Assembly: GCA_024434165.1 (NCBI GenBank) | Contig: QMIW01000008.1 | Coordinates: 1 to 64,000, forward strand | Direction of reading: 5' to 3' | Origin: Chloroflexota bacterium | GTDB taxonomy: Bacteria; Chloroflexota; Anaerolineae; Anaerolineales; Villigracilaceae | Length of the DNA: 64,000 nucleotides | In this document: positions 17,033 to 25,216 of the stretch, piece by piece | How positions within the stretch are numbered: the stretch's first letter is position 1 | Layout of the letters: every line of letters starts with the position of its first letter | The notes under the pieces: generated by a model | Databases searched by the model: none | What the model was told of the DNA's origin: nothing | The model's input: only the letters and a program-made list of their open reading frames with translations | Program-made: the position numbers and the translations under genes

Positions 17033-18361
17033 ATGAAATTCTCCGACCTGATTCGCCTGGTAATCAACAACCTCAGCCGGCGCAAGGCGCGCGTCGGCTT
17101 GACGGCTATCGGCGTGGTGATCGGCACCGGCGCGGTGGTGATTCTGGTCTCGCTCGCCATCGGCTTGCAGATGAACGCCAACGAGCAGCTCTACGGGATT
17201 GGCGATCTGAGCCAAATCTACGTGATGCCCGCCTATGGCGGCGAGGTGTACATGGCGGGTCCGGGCATGGGCGGCGGGGGCGGCGGCGATATGAGCCAGG
17301 ATATCCGGCTGCTCACCAACGATGCCGTCCAGGAACTGCGCTCGCTCCCCGGCGTGGTTGCCGCCATTCCGCGCGATTATATGTATGCCAACGCATTCAT
17401 CACCTTTAAAAAGCTGCAGGGGTTTAGCGGCATCTACGGCGTCGGCACCAGCGACCTGGCAGACTTCGGCTTGGAAGCCCAGCAGGGTACCACCGCATTG
17501 ACCCGCTCCACGATCGTCATCGGGTTCATGGTGCCCCAGAACTTCATGGACCCCAACATCCGCCCGGGGCAGGAGCTGCCCCCGCCGCCGGATTTGTACG
17601 ACCAGCAGATTCAACTGACGCTCCTCAAATACGACGACCAGGGCAATGAGATTCGCAAGAACTACAGCCTGCGCGTGGCGGGCATCCTCGCGGAATCCGG
17701 CACCGAGGCGGATTTCTCGATGTACCTGCCGCTCGAACTGGTCAAATCCATGAACGAATGGGCCACCGGCACGCGCATCAATTACAACAAGACCGGCTAC
17801 AACGAAGTCATCGTCAAGGTGGAAAATGCCGATAAGACCCTCAACGTCCGCGACCAGATCATCGCGATGGGTTTTCAAGCCAACACCATGCTGGATTTTG
17901 TGCAGGGTATCAATAACTTCTACACCATTTTGCAGGTGGTGCTGGGCGGCGTGGGCGCAATCGCCCTGCTGGTGGCGGCAATCGGAATTGCGAACACCAT
18001 GGCAATGTCCATTTTGGAGCGCACGCGCGAGATCGGTCTGATGAAAGCCGTCGGCGCGACGAACCGCGATGTACTGAGCCTGTTCCTCGGCGAGGCGGCG
18101 GGCATCGGCTTTATCGGCGGACTGGGCGGCGTGCTGGCGGGCTGGCTGTTGGGACAAATGCTGAACGTGGTGGCGGTGGTGTATCTCGCCCAACAGGCGG
18201 CTTCGCAGGGCGGCATTCCGCCGAGCGTGGCGGTGTACACGCCGTTATGGCTTCCAGTCTTCGTGCTGGCGTTCTCCACATTTATCGGAATGTTATCGGG
18301 GCTTTATCCCGCCCTGCGCGCGGCGAACATGATTCCCATGATGGCACTTAAGTACGAGTAG
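17033..18361 (+). CDS. MacB/FtsX-type ABC transporter permease
   Basis: A 442-residue permease. The N-terminal amphipathic helix and first TM segment (LVINNLSRRKARVGLTAIGVVIGTGAVVILVSLA, in part, about 7-42) are followed by a large extracytoplasmic MacB core domain (about 45-300) and three C-terminal TM segments of the FtsX domain (about 305-330, 355-385, 405-430) with the ERTREIGLMKAVGATNRDV coupling loop. The periplasmic part contains a glycine-rich insert (GPGMGGGGGGDMS) like that in the CARDB protein next door. It starts 9 bases after that gene. Substrate unknown. Confidence 0.92.
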   Translation: MKFSDLIRLVINNLSRRKARVGLTAIGVVIGTGAVVILVSLAIGLQMNANEQLYGIGDLSQIYVMPAYGGEVYMAGPGMGGGGGGDMSQDIRLLTNDAVQELRSLPGVVAAIPRDYMYANAFITFKKLQGFSGIYGVGTSDLADFGLEAQQGTTALTRSTIVIGFMVPQNFMDPNIRPGQELPPPPDLYDQQIQLTLLKYDDQGNEIRKNYSLRVAGILAESGTEADFSMYLPLELVKSMNEWATGTRINYNKTGYNEVIVKVENADKTLNVRDQIIAMGFQANTMLDFVQGINNFYTILQVVLGGVGAIALLVAAIGIANTMAMSILERTREIGLMKAVGATNRDVLSLFLGEAAGIGFIGGLGGVLAGWLLGQMLNVVAVVYLAQQAASQGGIPPSVAVYTPLWLPVFVLAFSTFIGMLSGLYPALRAANMIPMMALKYE

Positions 18362-18425
18362 CAAAAAACGCCTTCAATTGTATAATCTGAAAGGTCGTTG
18401 AAAAAGATTTGAAAGCAGAGGTATC

Positions 18426-18767
18426 ATGCCCGAACGACGCACAGCTCCTCGCAAGAACATTTCTTTTTACATGCGCGTCCTGAACGACGATACGGGGGAA
18501 ATCCTCGGTCACATGGTGGAAGTCAGCGCGGTGGGATTGCGGCTGGAAACGGTCGGTCCACTGCCCCTCAACAAAGATTACTACATGCGCCTCGAACTCA
18601 CGCCGGATCTGGGAAGCGTGCCCTACATCGTCTTCCTGGCGCGTTCCAAGTGGTGCAAAATAGACGACATTCAACCGAACCTGTTCAGGGTCGGCTTTGA
18701 ACTGCTTGAGGTCCTCCCCGAGGATAAAGCCGTCTTCCAGCGCATTCTTCAAAAATACGCTTCATAA
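18426..18767 (+). CDS. PilZ-domain protein
   Basis: A 113-residue single PilZ domain, probably a cyclic di-GMP receptor. The N-terminal arginine motif is RRTAPRK (4-10) and the second motif reads EVSAVGLRLE, a DxSxxG variant. The C-terminal strand is FRVGFELLEV. It resembles the PilZ protein at 6921 in size and layout. A GCAGAGG ribosome site lies before the ATG and a TATAAT about 43 nt upstream. No flagellar, pilus or cyclase gene is nearby. Confidence 0.85.
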   Translation: MPERRTAPRKNISFYMRVLNDDTGEILGHMVEVSAVGLRLETVGPLPLNKDYYMRLELTPDLGSVPYIVFLARSKWCKIDDIQPNLFRVGFELLEVLPEDKAVFQRILQKYAS

Positions 18768-18787
18768 AAAAAGACAATCAGTCGGTT

Positions 18788-18837
18788 GAAGTGATGCGCT
18801 GAGTAGCGCGAGATAGTGTCTCGCTCTACTTCACTTC
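18788..18837. terminator. hairpin between convergent PilZ and amidase genes
   Basis: GAAGTGA (18788-18794) pairs with TTCACTTC (18830-18837), and inside it CGAGA and TCTCG form a second stem. There is no long T run, so it may be a bidirectional terminator or a small palindromic repeat. Confidence 0.45.
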
Positions 18838-18867
18838 CTTCTTTACCGCTGCCAAAAAAGGCAGGGG

Positions 18868-20244
18868 TCAGCCTGCCTCCTGCACAATGTGCGGTTTGAT
18901 CTTGTGCCACTCGGTTGCCTGCTGGTAGGCAAACCCTGCGCGCAGCACTCCCGATTCATTCCATGCCCGCGAAACGATCTGCAAGCCGATGGGCAAACCT
19001 TCCTTTGTAAACCCGCACGGTACGGAAAGCGCAGGCAAACCGGTGAGGTTGAACGGCGCGGTGAAGCGGGTCAACTGACGGGCGCGTTCAATGGCATCCT
19101 CCCCTTCGAGAACAGGAGCCGGAATCGGGACTGTGGGGAGCAGCAGCATGTCGTACTCTTCCAATAACAGTTCGCATCGCCGCTTGACTTCGGTCTGCGT
19201 GCGCCTTGCAAGCGCATACTCGCTGGAAGTGAATCCCGCTCCCGCCTCCAGCCGCTGACGGACATCCGCGCCGAACCAGTCGGGATGCTCCTTCAGGCGT
19301 TCACGGTGGAACGCCGCCGCATCCGCCTGCGTCATCACGGCGTTGGCTTGCGCCGCCTCCCGCAGAAAGTCCGTATTCACTTCGCCCAGAATCACGCCCT
19401 GTTCCTCCAGCACCTTTGCCGCCTGGAAGACCGCCTGCAGAATCTCGGGGTCGGCGCCGTCTTCGATGTACCTCCCCACCGCCAGCGCCACCCTGCGCTC
19501 CTTCATTGAATCCTTCAGATGGCTGGAGTAATCGCCGGGCAGGGTCTTGACCGAGGTTGGGTCGAGTTCATCGTAACCGCCCATCACTTGCAGCATCAAC
19601 GCCGCATCCTCCACCTTGCGGGTGATGGGACCGGCGTGGTCGAGGTTCCACGAGAGCGGGATGATGCCGCGCAGGCTCACCCGTCCGTAGGTGGGTTTCA
19701 ACCCCACCACGCCGCACAACGCGGCGGGGATACGAATCGAGCCGCCGGTGTCGGTTCCCAGCGCGGCGCGCGCCATGCCCGTGGCGACGGCAACCGCGCT
19801 CCCGCCGGAGGAACCGCCTGGCGTGCGGGTCAAATCCCAGGGATTTTTGCACGCACCGAAATGCGGGTTGTTGTTGGTCACGCCCAGCGCAATCTCGTGC
19901 GTGTTGGTCTTGCCGACGATCTGCGCCCCCGCTTTTTTGATCTTTTGTACGACGAAGGCGTCTTCGTCCGGCACGCGCTCGGCAAAGAATTTCGACCCGC
20001 CTGTGGTGCGGACGCCCTTCGTATCGTACAGATCCTTGACGGCAACCGGAATTCCATACAGGGGCATGCTGCCGCTGTTCGGAAGTTCCTCCGTCCGCGG
20101 CGGGATCACGGTAATGAACGCATTAAGAATCGGGTTGAGCCGCTCGATTTGCTGGTAGCAGGCTTCGGCTAAGTCCGAAGCGCTGATTTCCCGGTTTTTC
20201 GCCAGGTCGCGTTGACTGGTTATGGATAAAGGGTCAAAGTCCAT
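18868..20244 (-). CDS. amidase signature-family enzyme (GatA-like)
   Basis: A 458-residue Ser-cisSer-Lys hydrolase. The triad is visible: Lys in PVAVKDLYDTKG, the cis-Ser in TPGGSSGGSAVAVA and the nucleophile Ser in GTDTGGSIRIPA. It could be a general amidase or the GatA subunit of Glu-tRNA(Gln) amidotransferase; no gatB or gatC is next to it, so a free-standing amidase is more likely. I chose the ATG at 20244. TATAAT (20257-20252) lies exactly 7 nt upstream, and the strong terminator at 20299-20341 separates it from fhs. The longer reading from 20280 would include this promoter. Confidence 0.88.
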   Translation of the reverse strand: MDFDPLSITSQRDLAKNREISASDLAEACYQQIERLNPILNAFITVIPPRTEELPNSGSMPLYGIPVAVKDLYDTKGVRTTGGSKFFAERVPDEDAFVVQKIKKAGAQIVGKTNTHEIALGVTNNNPHFGACKNPWDLTRTPGGSSGGSAVAVATGMARAALGTDTGGSIRIPAALCGVVGLKPTYGRVSLRGIIPLSWNLDHAGPITRKVEDAALMLQVMGGYDELDPTSVKTLPGDYSSHLKDSMKERRVALAVGRYIEDGADPEILQAVFQAAKVLEEQGVILGEVNTDFLREAAQANAVMTQADAAAFHRERLKEHPDWFGADVRQRLEAGAGFTSSEYALARRTQTEVKRRCELLLEEYDMLLLPTVPIPAPVLEGEDAIERARQLTRFTAPFNLTGLPALSVPCGFTKEGLPIGLQIVSRAWNESGVLRAGFAYQQATEWHKIKPHIVQEAG

Positions 20245-20298
20245 ATGCCGAATTATATTCAAGGAGAAGGTTTTCCCCATAGCCTATCTGTACTGATG

Positions 20299-20341
20299 AA
20301 AACCGCCCCATCGGGACAAACGTCCCAAACGGGGCGGTTTT
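20299..20341. terminator. strong terminator after fhs
   Basis: AAAACCGCCCC (20299-20309) pairs with GGGGCGGTTTT (20331-20341), with an inner GGGAC/GTCCC stem. T runs occur on both sides, so it can stop transcription in either direction. It lies 22 bases past the fhs stop on the minus strand. Confidence 0.85.
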
Positions 20342-20363
20342 TGCTAACATTTTTGTTTGGGCG

Positions 20364-22376
20364 CTAGAACAAGCCGACCACTTTGCCGGTCTTGAGGTCA
20401 ACATCCACATCGTAGAAGACGGGGCGGGTGGGCAGACCGGGCATGGTGCGCATCGTGCCGAGCAGCGGGTAGAGGAAGCCTGCGCCCACGCTGGCGCGGA
20501 TGTCGCTGATGGTGATGCGGAAGCCGCGCGGCGCTCCCTTCACTTCGGCTTTATCGGTGAACGAAAGGTGCGTCTTTGCCATGCACAGCGGGAGATCGGC
20601 GAAACCGAGTTTGGTGAACTGCTCGATCTTGGCTTCGGCTTCGGGGGTGTAATCCACGCCGTCGGCGCGGTAGATCTCGCGGGCGATGATCTCGATCTTT
20701 TGCTTGATGGGCAGGTCGAGGTCGTAAAGGAATTTGAAGTTGCTGGGCATTTCGCACGCCCTGACGACCGCCTCCGCCAGTTTGACGGCGCCCTTGCCGC
20801 CTTCCATCCAGTGACGCGACACAACCGCGTCCATGGCGCCGGCTTCGAGCGCCGCCTGGCGCACGAGTTCCACTTCGGCGGGTGTATCGGTGGCGAAGGA
20901 GTTGACCGCCACCACCACGTTCACGCCGAATTTGAGCGCGTTTTGGATGTGCTGGACCATGTTGGGCAAGCCCTTGCGCAGCAGGTCGAGATTTTCGTCG
21001 GTGTATTCGGGCGCGAGCGGTTTTCCGGCGACCACTTTCGGTCCGCCGCCGTGCATCTTAAGGGCGCGCACGGTGGCAACCAGCACCACCACATGCGGAA
21101 TCAGCCCGGAGTAGCGGCACTTGATGTCCATGAATTTTTCCATGCCGATATCCGCGCCGAAGCCCGATTCGGTGATGACGTAATCCGCCAGTTTGAGGGC
21201 GATCTTGTCGGCGATGATGGAACTGTTGCCGTGCGCGATATTGGCGAACGGTCCTGCATGGACGATGGCGGGAGTGCCTTCGAGGGTCTGCATCAGGTTC
21301 GGTTTGATGGCGTCCTTCATCAGCACGGTCAGCGCGCCCGCCACACCCAGGTCTTCGGCGGTGACGGCTTCGCCGCGTTTGTTGACGGCAACCACCATCC
21401 GCCCAAGCCGGTCACGCATGTCTTCGAGGCTGGTGGTCAGCGCCAGAATCGCCATGATCTCGGAAGCGACGGTGATGTCGTACCCGGAGCGATGCTCGAA
21501 GCCGGCTTCCTCCTTGCCCAGCCCGACTTGAACCTCACGCAGGAAGCGGTCGTTCACGTCAATCACGCGGCGCCACTGCACGCCGTTGTAGTCAATATCG
21601 AGGCGGGCAAAGCGGCTGCGTTCCTCTGCCGTCAGGTCATTGGGGTTCGTCTTGTTGATGCCCAGTTTCTTCAGGCGGCGCAGCATGGAAGGCGAGAACT
21701 TGCGGTTGCCTTTTTTATCCGGCGGGCAGAGCGCGTTGAAGAGCTTCTCGTCGTCCGGCGTGCTCAATTCGTGGAAGATGCGCGCATCGAGCGCGGCGGC
21801 GCACAGGTTGTGCGCGGCGGTGATGGCGTGGATGTCGCCGGTCAGGTGCAGGTTGAAATCCTCCATCGGGATGATCTGCGAATAACCGCCGCCCGCCGCG
21901 CCGCCCTTGATGCCGAAGGTGGGTCCCTGCGAGGGCTGGCGGATGACGGTCATCACGCGCTTGCCGAGGTGCGCGCCCAACGCCTGCGAAAGACCGACCG
22001 TGGTGGTGGTTTTGCCTTCGCCCAGCGGGGTGGGGGTGATGGCGGTCACGTCAATGTATTTTCCGTCCCTGCGTTTGGCAAGGCGGTCGAGAATCTCAAG
22101 TTTGATCTTGGCTTTATACGGACCGAAGAGCTCGAGTTCGTTTTCCTTGATTCCCAGTTCCTGCGCGATTTGGAGGATGGGCTTTAGTTTGCCCGCCTGG
22201 GCGATCTCGATATCCGATGGCACGGGACGGACGAGTTTCAGTTTGGTTGGTTGGAATGCCGGAGCGGCTTTGGGTCGGAAGATCTTCTTCGCCTTGCCCT
22301 TCGCTGCGGCTGCCTTCTTTGCAACGACCTTTTTCCCCTTTGCAATCTTCTTGCTGGATTTTGCTTTGCCTGCCAT
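20364..22376 (-). CDS. fhs: formate-tetrahydrofolate ligase, long form with a Lys/Ala-rich N-terminal tail
   Basis: A 670-residue enzyme that makes 10-formyl-THF from formate, THF and ATP. The core begins at about residue 54 with SDIEIAQ; the P-loop is [11 protein letters not shown] (about 116-126), and [20 protein letters not shown] and [13 protein letters not shown] are typical. The core is about 60 residues longer than common bacterial enzymes and resembles the synthetase domain of eukaryotic C1-THF synthase. Residues 1-48 are an extra tail in which about a third of the residues are Lys, histone H1-like ([19 protein letters not shown]). An AAGGAGAG site supports this start. The role is one-carbon metabolism, possibly acetogenic or formate-assimilating. 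Confidence 0.94.
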   Translation of the reverse strand: MAGKAKSSKKIAKGKKVVAKKAAAAKGKAKKIFRPKAAPAFQPTKLKLVRPVPSDIEIAQAGKLKPILQIAQELGIKENELELFGPYKAKIKLEILDRLAKRRDGKYIDVTAITPTPLGEGKTTTTVGLSQALGAHLGKRVMTVIRQPSQGPTFGIKGGAAGGGYSQIIPMEDFNLHLTGDIHAITAAHNLCAAALDARIFHELSTPDDEKLFNALCPPDKKGNRKFSPSMLRRLKKLGINKTNPNDLTAEERSRFARLDIDYNGVQWRRVIDVNDRFLREVQVGLGKEEAGFEHRSGYDITVASEIMAILALTTSLEDMRDRLGRMVVAVNKRGEAVTAEDLGVAGALTVLMKDAIKPNLMQTLEGTPAIVHAGPFANIAHGNSSIIADKIALKLADYVITESGFGADIGMEKFMDIKCRYSGLIPHVVVLVATVRALKMHGGGPKVVAGKPLAPEYTDENLDLLRKGLPNMVQHIQNALKFGVNVVVAVNSFATDTPAEVELVRQAALEAGAMDAVVSRHWMEGGKGAVKLAEAVVRACEMPSNFKFLYDLDLPIKQKIEIIAREIYRADGVDYTPEAEAKIEQFTKLGFADLPLCMAKTHLSFTDKAEVKGAPRGFRITISDIRASVGAGFLYPLLGTMRTMPGLPTRPVFYDVDVDLKTGKVVGLF

Positions 22377-22471
22377 AGTCTCTCCTTTGCAAATTATATA
22401 TAATTTTGCCTGTTCTATTATCGGAATAAATTAAGAAAAAATCAAGAGCGTTTCGTCACCATTTTGTCACA

Positions 22472-23272
22472 TCAGACGGTGAGAAGCGTTCCAACATTTT
22501 CCCCCTGCAGGGCGCGCGTCAACGCTCCATGCTCTTCTGCGGAAAAAATTTGCGCGGTTAGATTCTCATTCGCGCGGATGAGGGACAGCATTTCCTCCAC
22601 CTTGGCTTTCATCCCGCCGGTGACGTCGGTGCTCGCCGACCCTTTGATGCCGCTCCGCATCGCTTCGTAATCTGCGAGTTGAATCTGTTTCACAAGCCTG
22701 GTCCTCGCCGGGAAGTCCTCCCACACCCCCGCTTCGATTCCCGCCAGCAATATCCGCGCAGCGGAGAACTCGCCCGCCAGGAATTGGAAGACATCCTCGG
22801 TGGAAAGGATCGTCCCGCCCAGCGCTTCATCGAACGCCACATCGCCGTAGACGACCGGCAGGAGGTGAGCATCCAACGCCTTGCGGAGGGTCAGGATGTT
22901 GTGGTGAACCACTCTGCGGTTCCGGGAGATCATCGAAGACGACGGCGGGAAGGAGATGGCTGGCACGCCCGCATTGATCAGCGACTCCATCACATGGCGG
23001 TTCGACTCCGCCGCCTGAAAACGGACCTCGGCAAACCCCATCCATGCTTCGCTTGTTTTCACGCCATTCCGGGTTCCGTGTTTTTGGGCAGCGACATGCC
23101 CAAACGAGCCGGAGCCATGTCCCAGAATCAGAAGCAGGTCCGGGTTGGAGTCTCGAACTGCTTTGATTTCCTGCGCGAGGTCTGCCAATTTGTCCAGTCT
23201 TGGGGTGTAGGGTTTGTCCTTGTCGGTGATGAGCGATCCGCCCAGTTTAAGAAGCACGAGTTCGTTGGTCAT
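22472..23272 (-). CDS. ipk: isopentenyl phosphate kinase
   Basis: A 266-residue amino acid kinase-fold enzyme that converts isopentenyl phosphate to IPP. The diagnostic features are KLGGSLITDK (9-18), GHGSGSFGHV (51-60) with the catalytic His at 59, GDVAFDEALGGTILSTED and DVTGGMKAKV. The His distinguishes it from carbamate, acetylglutamate and UMP kinases. IPK is known from archaea, plants and some Chloroflexota, where it completes an alternative mevalonate route with a phosphomevalonate decarboxylase. No other mevalonate gene is in the window. TGTTAAAAC ends exactly 7 nt before the ATG, suggesting a leaderless message. Confidence 0.9.
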   Translation of the reverse strand: MTNELVLLKLGGSLITDKDKPYTPRLDKLADLAQEIKAVRDSNPDLLLILGHGSGSFGHVAAQKHGTRNGVKTSEAWMGFAEVRFQAAESNRHVMESLINAGVPAISFPPSSSMISRNRRVVHHNILTLRKALDAHLLPVVYGDVAFDEALGGTILSTEDVFQFLAGEFSAARILLAGIEAGVWEDFPARTRLVKQIQLADYEAMRSGIKGSASTDVTGGMKAKVEEMLSLIRANENLTAQIFSAEEHGALTRALQGENVGTLLTV

Positions 23273-23312
23273 ATTGCAAGTTTTAACACAAAATCACAAA
23301 AACGTGACGGGG

Positions 23313-23318
23313 TATAAT
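23313..23318 (+). promoter_or_regulatory. -10 box directly upstream of a leaderless gene
   Basis: TATAAT lies 7 nt before the ATG at 23326, so the predicted transcript starts at or next to the start codon. No ribosome-binding site is present between them. Confidence 0.65.
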
Positions 23319-23325
23319 CGCGGGC

Positions 23326-24168
23326 ATGGATATTCGTGCCGGCGTCATCGTCATCGCCATATTCGTGATCATCGGGGCATATCTGTCCATTCGGGCGGCG
23401 ATCAAAAACATGCAGACCGCGCGCCGCCTCTCCTTTTACAGCCTGCGGAAACGACACAACGCCAACGCCTGGCGTTTCTTCTTTCTTGCCATTTTCCTGC
23501 TCGGTTTTGCCTACTGGCTTCCGTTTTACGGCGAGCCGCTCATCTACGTCTATTTTCCGCCATCGCCCACGCCGTCGCTGACTCCCACCATCACGCTCAC
23601 GCCAACCATCACCCTGTCCCCAACCATCACGCTCACCCCCACGCTGACACTGACGCCCGCCGTCTCCAACACGCCTACATTGACCACCACGCCCTTCCTG
23701 CCGGTCGCCATCGAAGCGCTGTTTGCGGGACCCGTCACGCCCAATCCCGATGCGGTCTTTACCGCCCTCCAATTCTCGACCGAGTTCGACGGCGTCAATG
23801 CGGTCAATCCCAAAACTGTATTCCAATTGCCCATTGATACGATGTACGGCGGCTTCGACTACAACAACACCCAGCCCGGCGTGCAGTGGACCGCGCTCTG
23901 GTATCGCAACGGCGAACTGGTCTGTTATGAGACTGAACCCTGGCGCGAGGAATGGGGCACGGGCGGCATCGGCGGTTACACCGAATGTTCAAACCCCATC
24001 GGCGGCTGGCAGGCAGGACAGTACGAGGTGCAGATCTTCATGGGCTACGAATGGAAAGTGGTGGGACGCTTCGTAGTTCAGGAAAGCCTGACTCCCATTG
24101 CGCCCACCGCGACCGCCACCGGAACGCCAGACCTGACCCTTACAGGATCGCCCACCTCGACGCCGTAA
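23326..24168 (+). CDS. membrane-anchored Thr/Pro-rich surface protein
   Basis: A 280-residue protein of no known family. Two hydrophobic segments (about 5-24 and 49-66) flank a basic loop. Then comes a Thr/Pro repeat stalk (about 77-125; units like TLTPTIT repeated about seven times), a globular extracellular domain (about 130-255) with Trp-rich strands (VQWTALWYRNGELVCYE, GYEWKVVGRFVV), and a Thr/Pro-rich tail. Such stalked proteins are frequent in Anaerolineae, from general knowledge. The domain pattern resembles Ig-like sheets. TATAAT exactly 7 nt before the ATG supports a leaderless start. Confidence 0.75.
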   Translation: MDIRAGVIVIAIFVIIGAYLSIRAAIKNMQTARRLSFYSLRKRHNANAWRFFFLAIFLLGFAYWLPFYGEPLIYVYFPPSPTPSLTPTITLTPTITLSPTITLTPTLTLTPAVSNTPTLTTTPFLPVAIEALFAGPVTPNPDAVFTALQFSTEFDGVNAVNPKTVFQLPIDTMYGGFDYNNTQPGVQWTALWYRNGELVCYETEPWREEWGTGGIGGYTECSNPIGGWQAGQYEVQIFMGYEWKVVGRFVVQESLTPIAPTATATGTPDLTLTGSPTSTP

Positions 24169-24192
24169 ATCCAAAATCGCAACGGAGTTTTC

Positions 24193-24678
24193 ATGTCCAA
24201 TCCCGCCTTTCAAGATTTTTACCCCGAATACTTTGCCCACTGCTACGGCTGCGGCAGGATGAACGAATACGGTCACCAGATCAAAAGTTATTGGGACGGC
24301 GGTGAATCTGTCTGCCACTTCCAGCCCAAGCCGTATCACATTGCCATTCCCGGTTACGTTTATGGCGGGCTGCTCGCTTCGCTGATTGACTGTCACGGCA
24401 CGGGCACAGCCGCCGCGGCGGGCTACCGCGCCGAAAACCGCGCCATGGATACCGAGCCGCCGCTGCGTTATCTCACCGCGTCATTGCATGTGGATTATCT
24501 CAAACCCACGCCGCTCGGTCCCACGCTGGAGATCCGCGCGAAGGTGAAGGAAGTGAAGGGGCGCAAGGTGGTGGTGGAGGAATGGATTACGGTAAATGGG
24601 ATTATTACTGTGAAGGGCGAGGTGGTTGCAGTGCAGGTGCCGGAGGAGATGGTGAAGGAGTTGGTGGGGAAGGGTTAG
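24193..24678 (+). CDS. PaaI-type hotdog thioesterase
   Basis: A 161-residue hotdog-fold protein, probably an acyl-CoA thioesterase. It has HCYGCGRMNEYGHQI near the start, followed by GYVYGGLLASLIDCHGTGTAA, the active-site helix of the PaaI family with Asp at about 68. The remaining strands (LHVDYLKPTPLG, EIRAKVKEVKGRKVVVEE) are typical. The substrate is unknown. A GGAG site lies before the ATG, 24 bases after the surface-protein gene, so the two may be co-transcribed. Confidence 0.85.
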   Translation: MSNPAFQDFYPEYFAHCYGCGRMNEYGHQIKSYWDGGESVCHFQPKPYHIAIPGYVYGGLLASLIDCHGTGTAAAAGYRAENRAMDTEPPLRYLTASLHVDYLKPTPLGPTLEIRAKVKEVKGRKVVVEEWITVNGIITVKGEVVAVQVPEEMVKELVGKG

Positions 24679-24709
24679 AGAATAGAGATTGGAGACTGGA
24701 GACAAGTCT

Positions 24710-25126
24710 CTATCCCTCAAAATACTCCCTCATCGGCTTGAAGTAAAAATCTTCCCAGCCTTGTTTGTAACTTTCCGCCTGACCCTCCGGGATGTTTGTG
24801 TGAATCAGTGTCACCTTTGTCATTGCGAGACGGCGGTCGCCCGTCGCAGCAATCTCCTCTTCCAATAGAATCTCCACCAGCGAGTCGTCCGCCTCTTCAG
24901 GGAATTCGCTCGTGCGCCAGAGCTGGAGAATGCGTTTGTTTTCCTCCAATTCCAAAAACGTCCCCCAGATGTAGCCTTCCCAGGCAGTGAAGTCGCCGTC
25001 CTCGCGCCCGTCCACTTTGGCGGGGCTGCCGGTCATTTGCGTATGTCCCTGTGTGGAAAGCCAGGCTTTGTAGATATTTTCTGCGCTGGTATTGAAGGCT
25101 GCTGTGAGGGTGACTTCGTTATTCAT
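24710..25126 (-). CDS. SRPBCC (AHSA1-like) protein
   Basis: A 138-residue START/Bet v1-like domain of the Hsp90-ATPase-activator homology group. The typical strands are VTLTAAFNTSAENIYKAWL, WGTFLELEENKRILQLWR and the C-terminal VTLIHTNIPEGQAESYKQGWEDFYFKPM helix. These proteins bind hydrophobic ligands or assist folding; the role is unknown. The stretch EEEIAATGDRRLAMTK departs from the family, where a short GGT-type turn is normal, and is encoded by a palindromic dispersed repeat (24819-24856). Confidence 0.8.
   Translation of the reverse strand: MNNEVTLTAAFNTSAENIYKAWLSTQGHTQMTGSPAKVDGREDGDFTAWEGYIWGTFLELEENKRILQLWRTSEFPEEADDSLVEILLEEEIAATGDRRLAMTKVTLIHTNIPEGQAESYKQGWEDFYFKPMREYFEG
24819..24856. 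repeat. palindromic CATTGCGAG-type repeat inside the AHSA1-like gene
   Basis: GTCATTGCGAGACGGC at one end and GCAGCAATCTC at the other match the ends of a dispersed palindromic element; GTCATTGCGAG also begins the hairpin at 41501-41541. It keeps the reading frame open and adds about ten residues. Confidence 0.5.
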
Positions 25127-25148
25127 ATCGCCTCGCTTTTCTCGAACT

Positions 25149-25207
25149 GGTGGTCCCGATACGCGGCACGCTCGCCGTTTGAGGCTCGGCGCCGCTGCTC
25201 GACCACC
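25149..25207. repeat. REP-like palindromic element
   Basis: GGTGGTC at 25149 pairs with GACCACC ending at 25207, and the inside is a GC-rich imperfect palindrome containing GATACGCGGC and GCCGCTGCTCGA. It fills the gap between the AHSA1-like gene start and the psuG end. The GGTGGTCGA...GATACGC layout is familiar from dispersed bacterial repeats. Confidence 0.6.
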
Positions 25208-25216
25208 GTTGCATGT

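Noticed and set aside
16046-18193. 715-codon open frame on the minus strand opposite the CARDB and permease genes
   Set aside because: Rich in His, Gln and Arg as expected for a shadow frame; the plus-strand genes show real domains.
20568-22187. 539-codon open frame opposite fhs
   Set aside because: Shadow of the formate-THF ligase gene, with no family resemblance.
23560-23700. CRISPR-like repetition
   Set aside because: The repeated units are in-frame codons of a Thr/Pro stalk, too short and without spacers.
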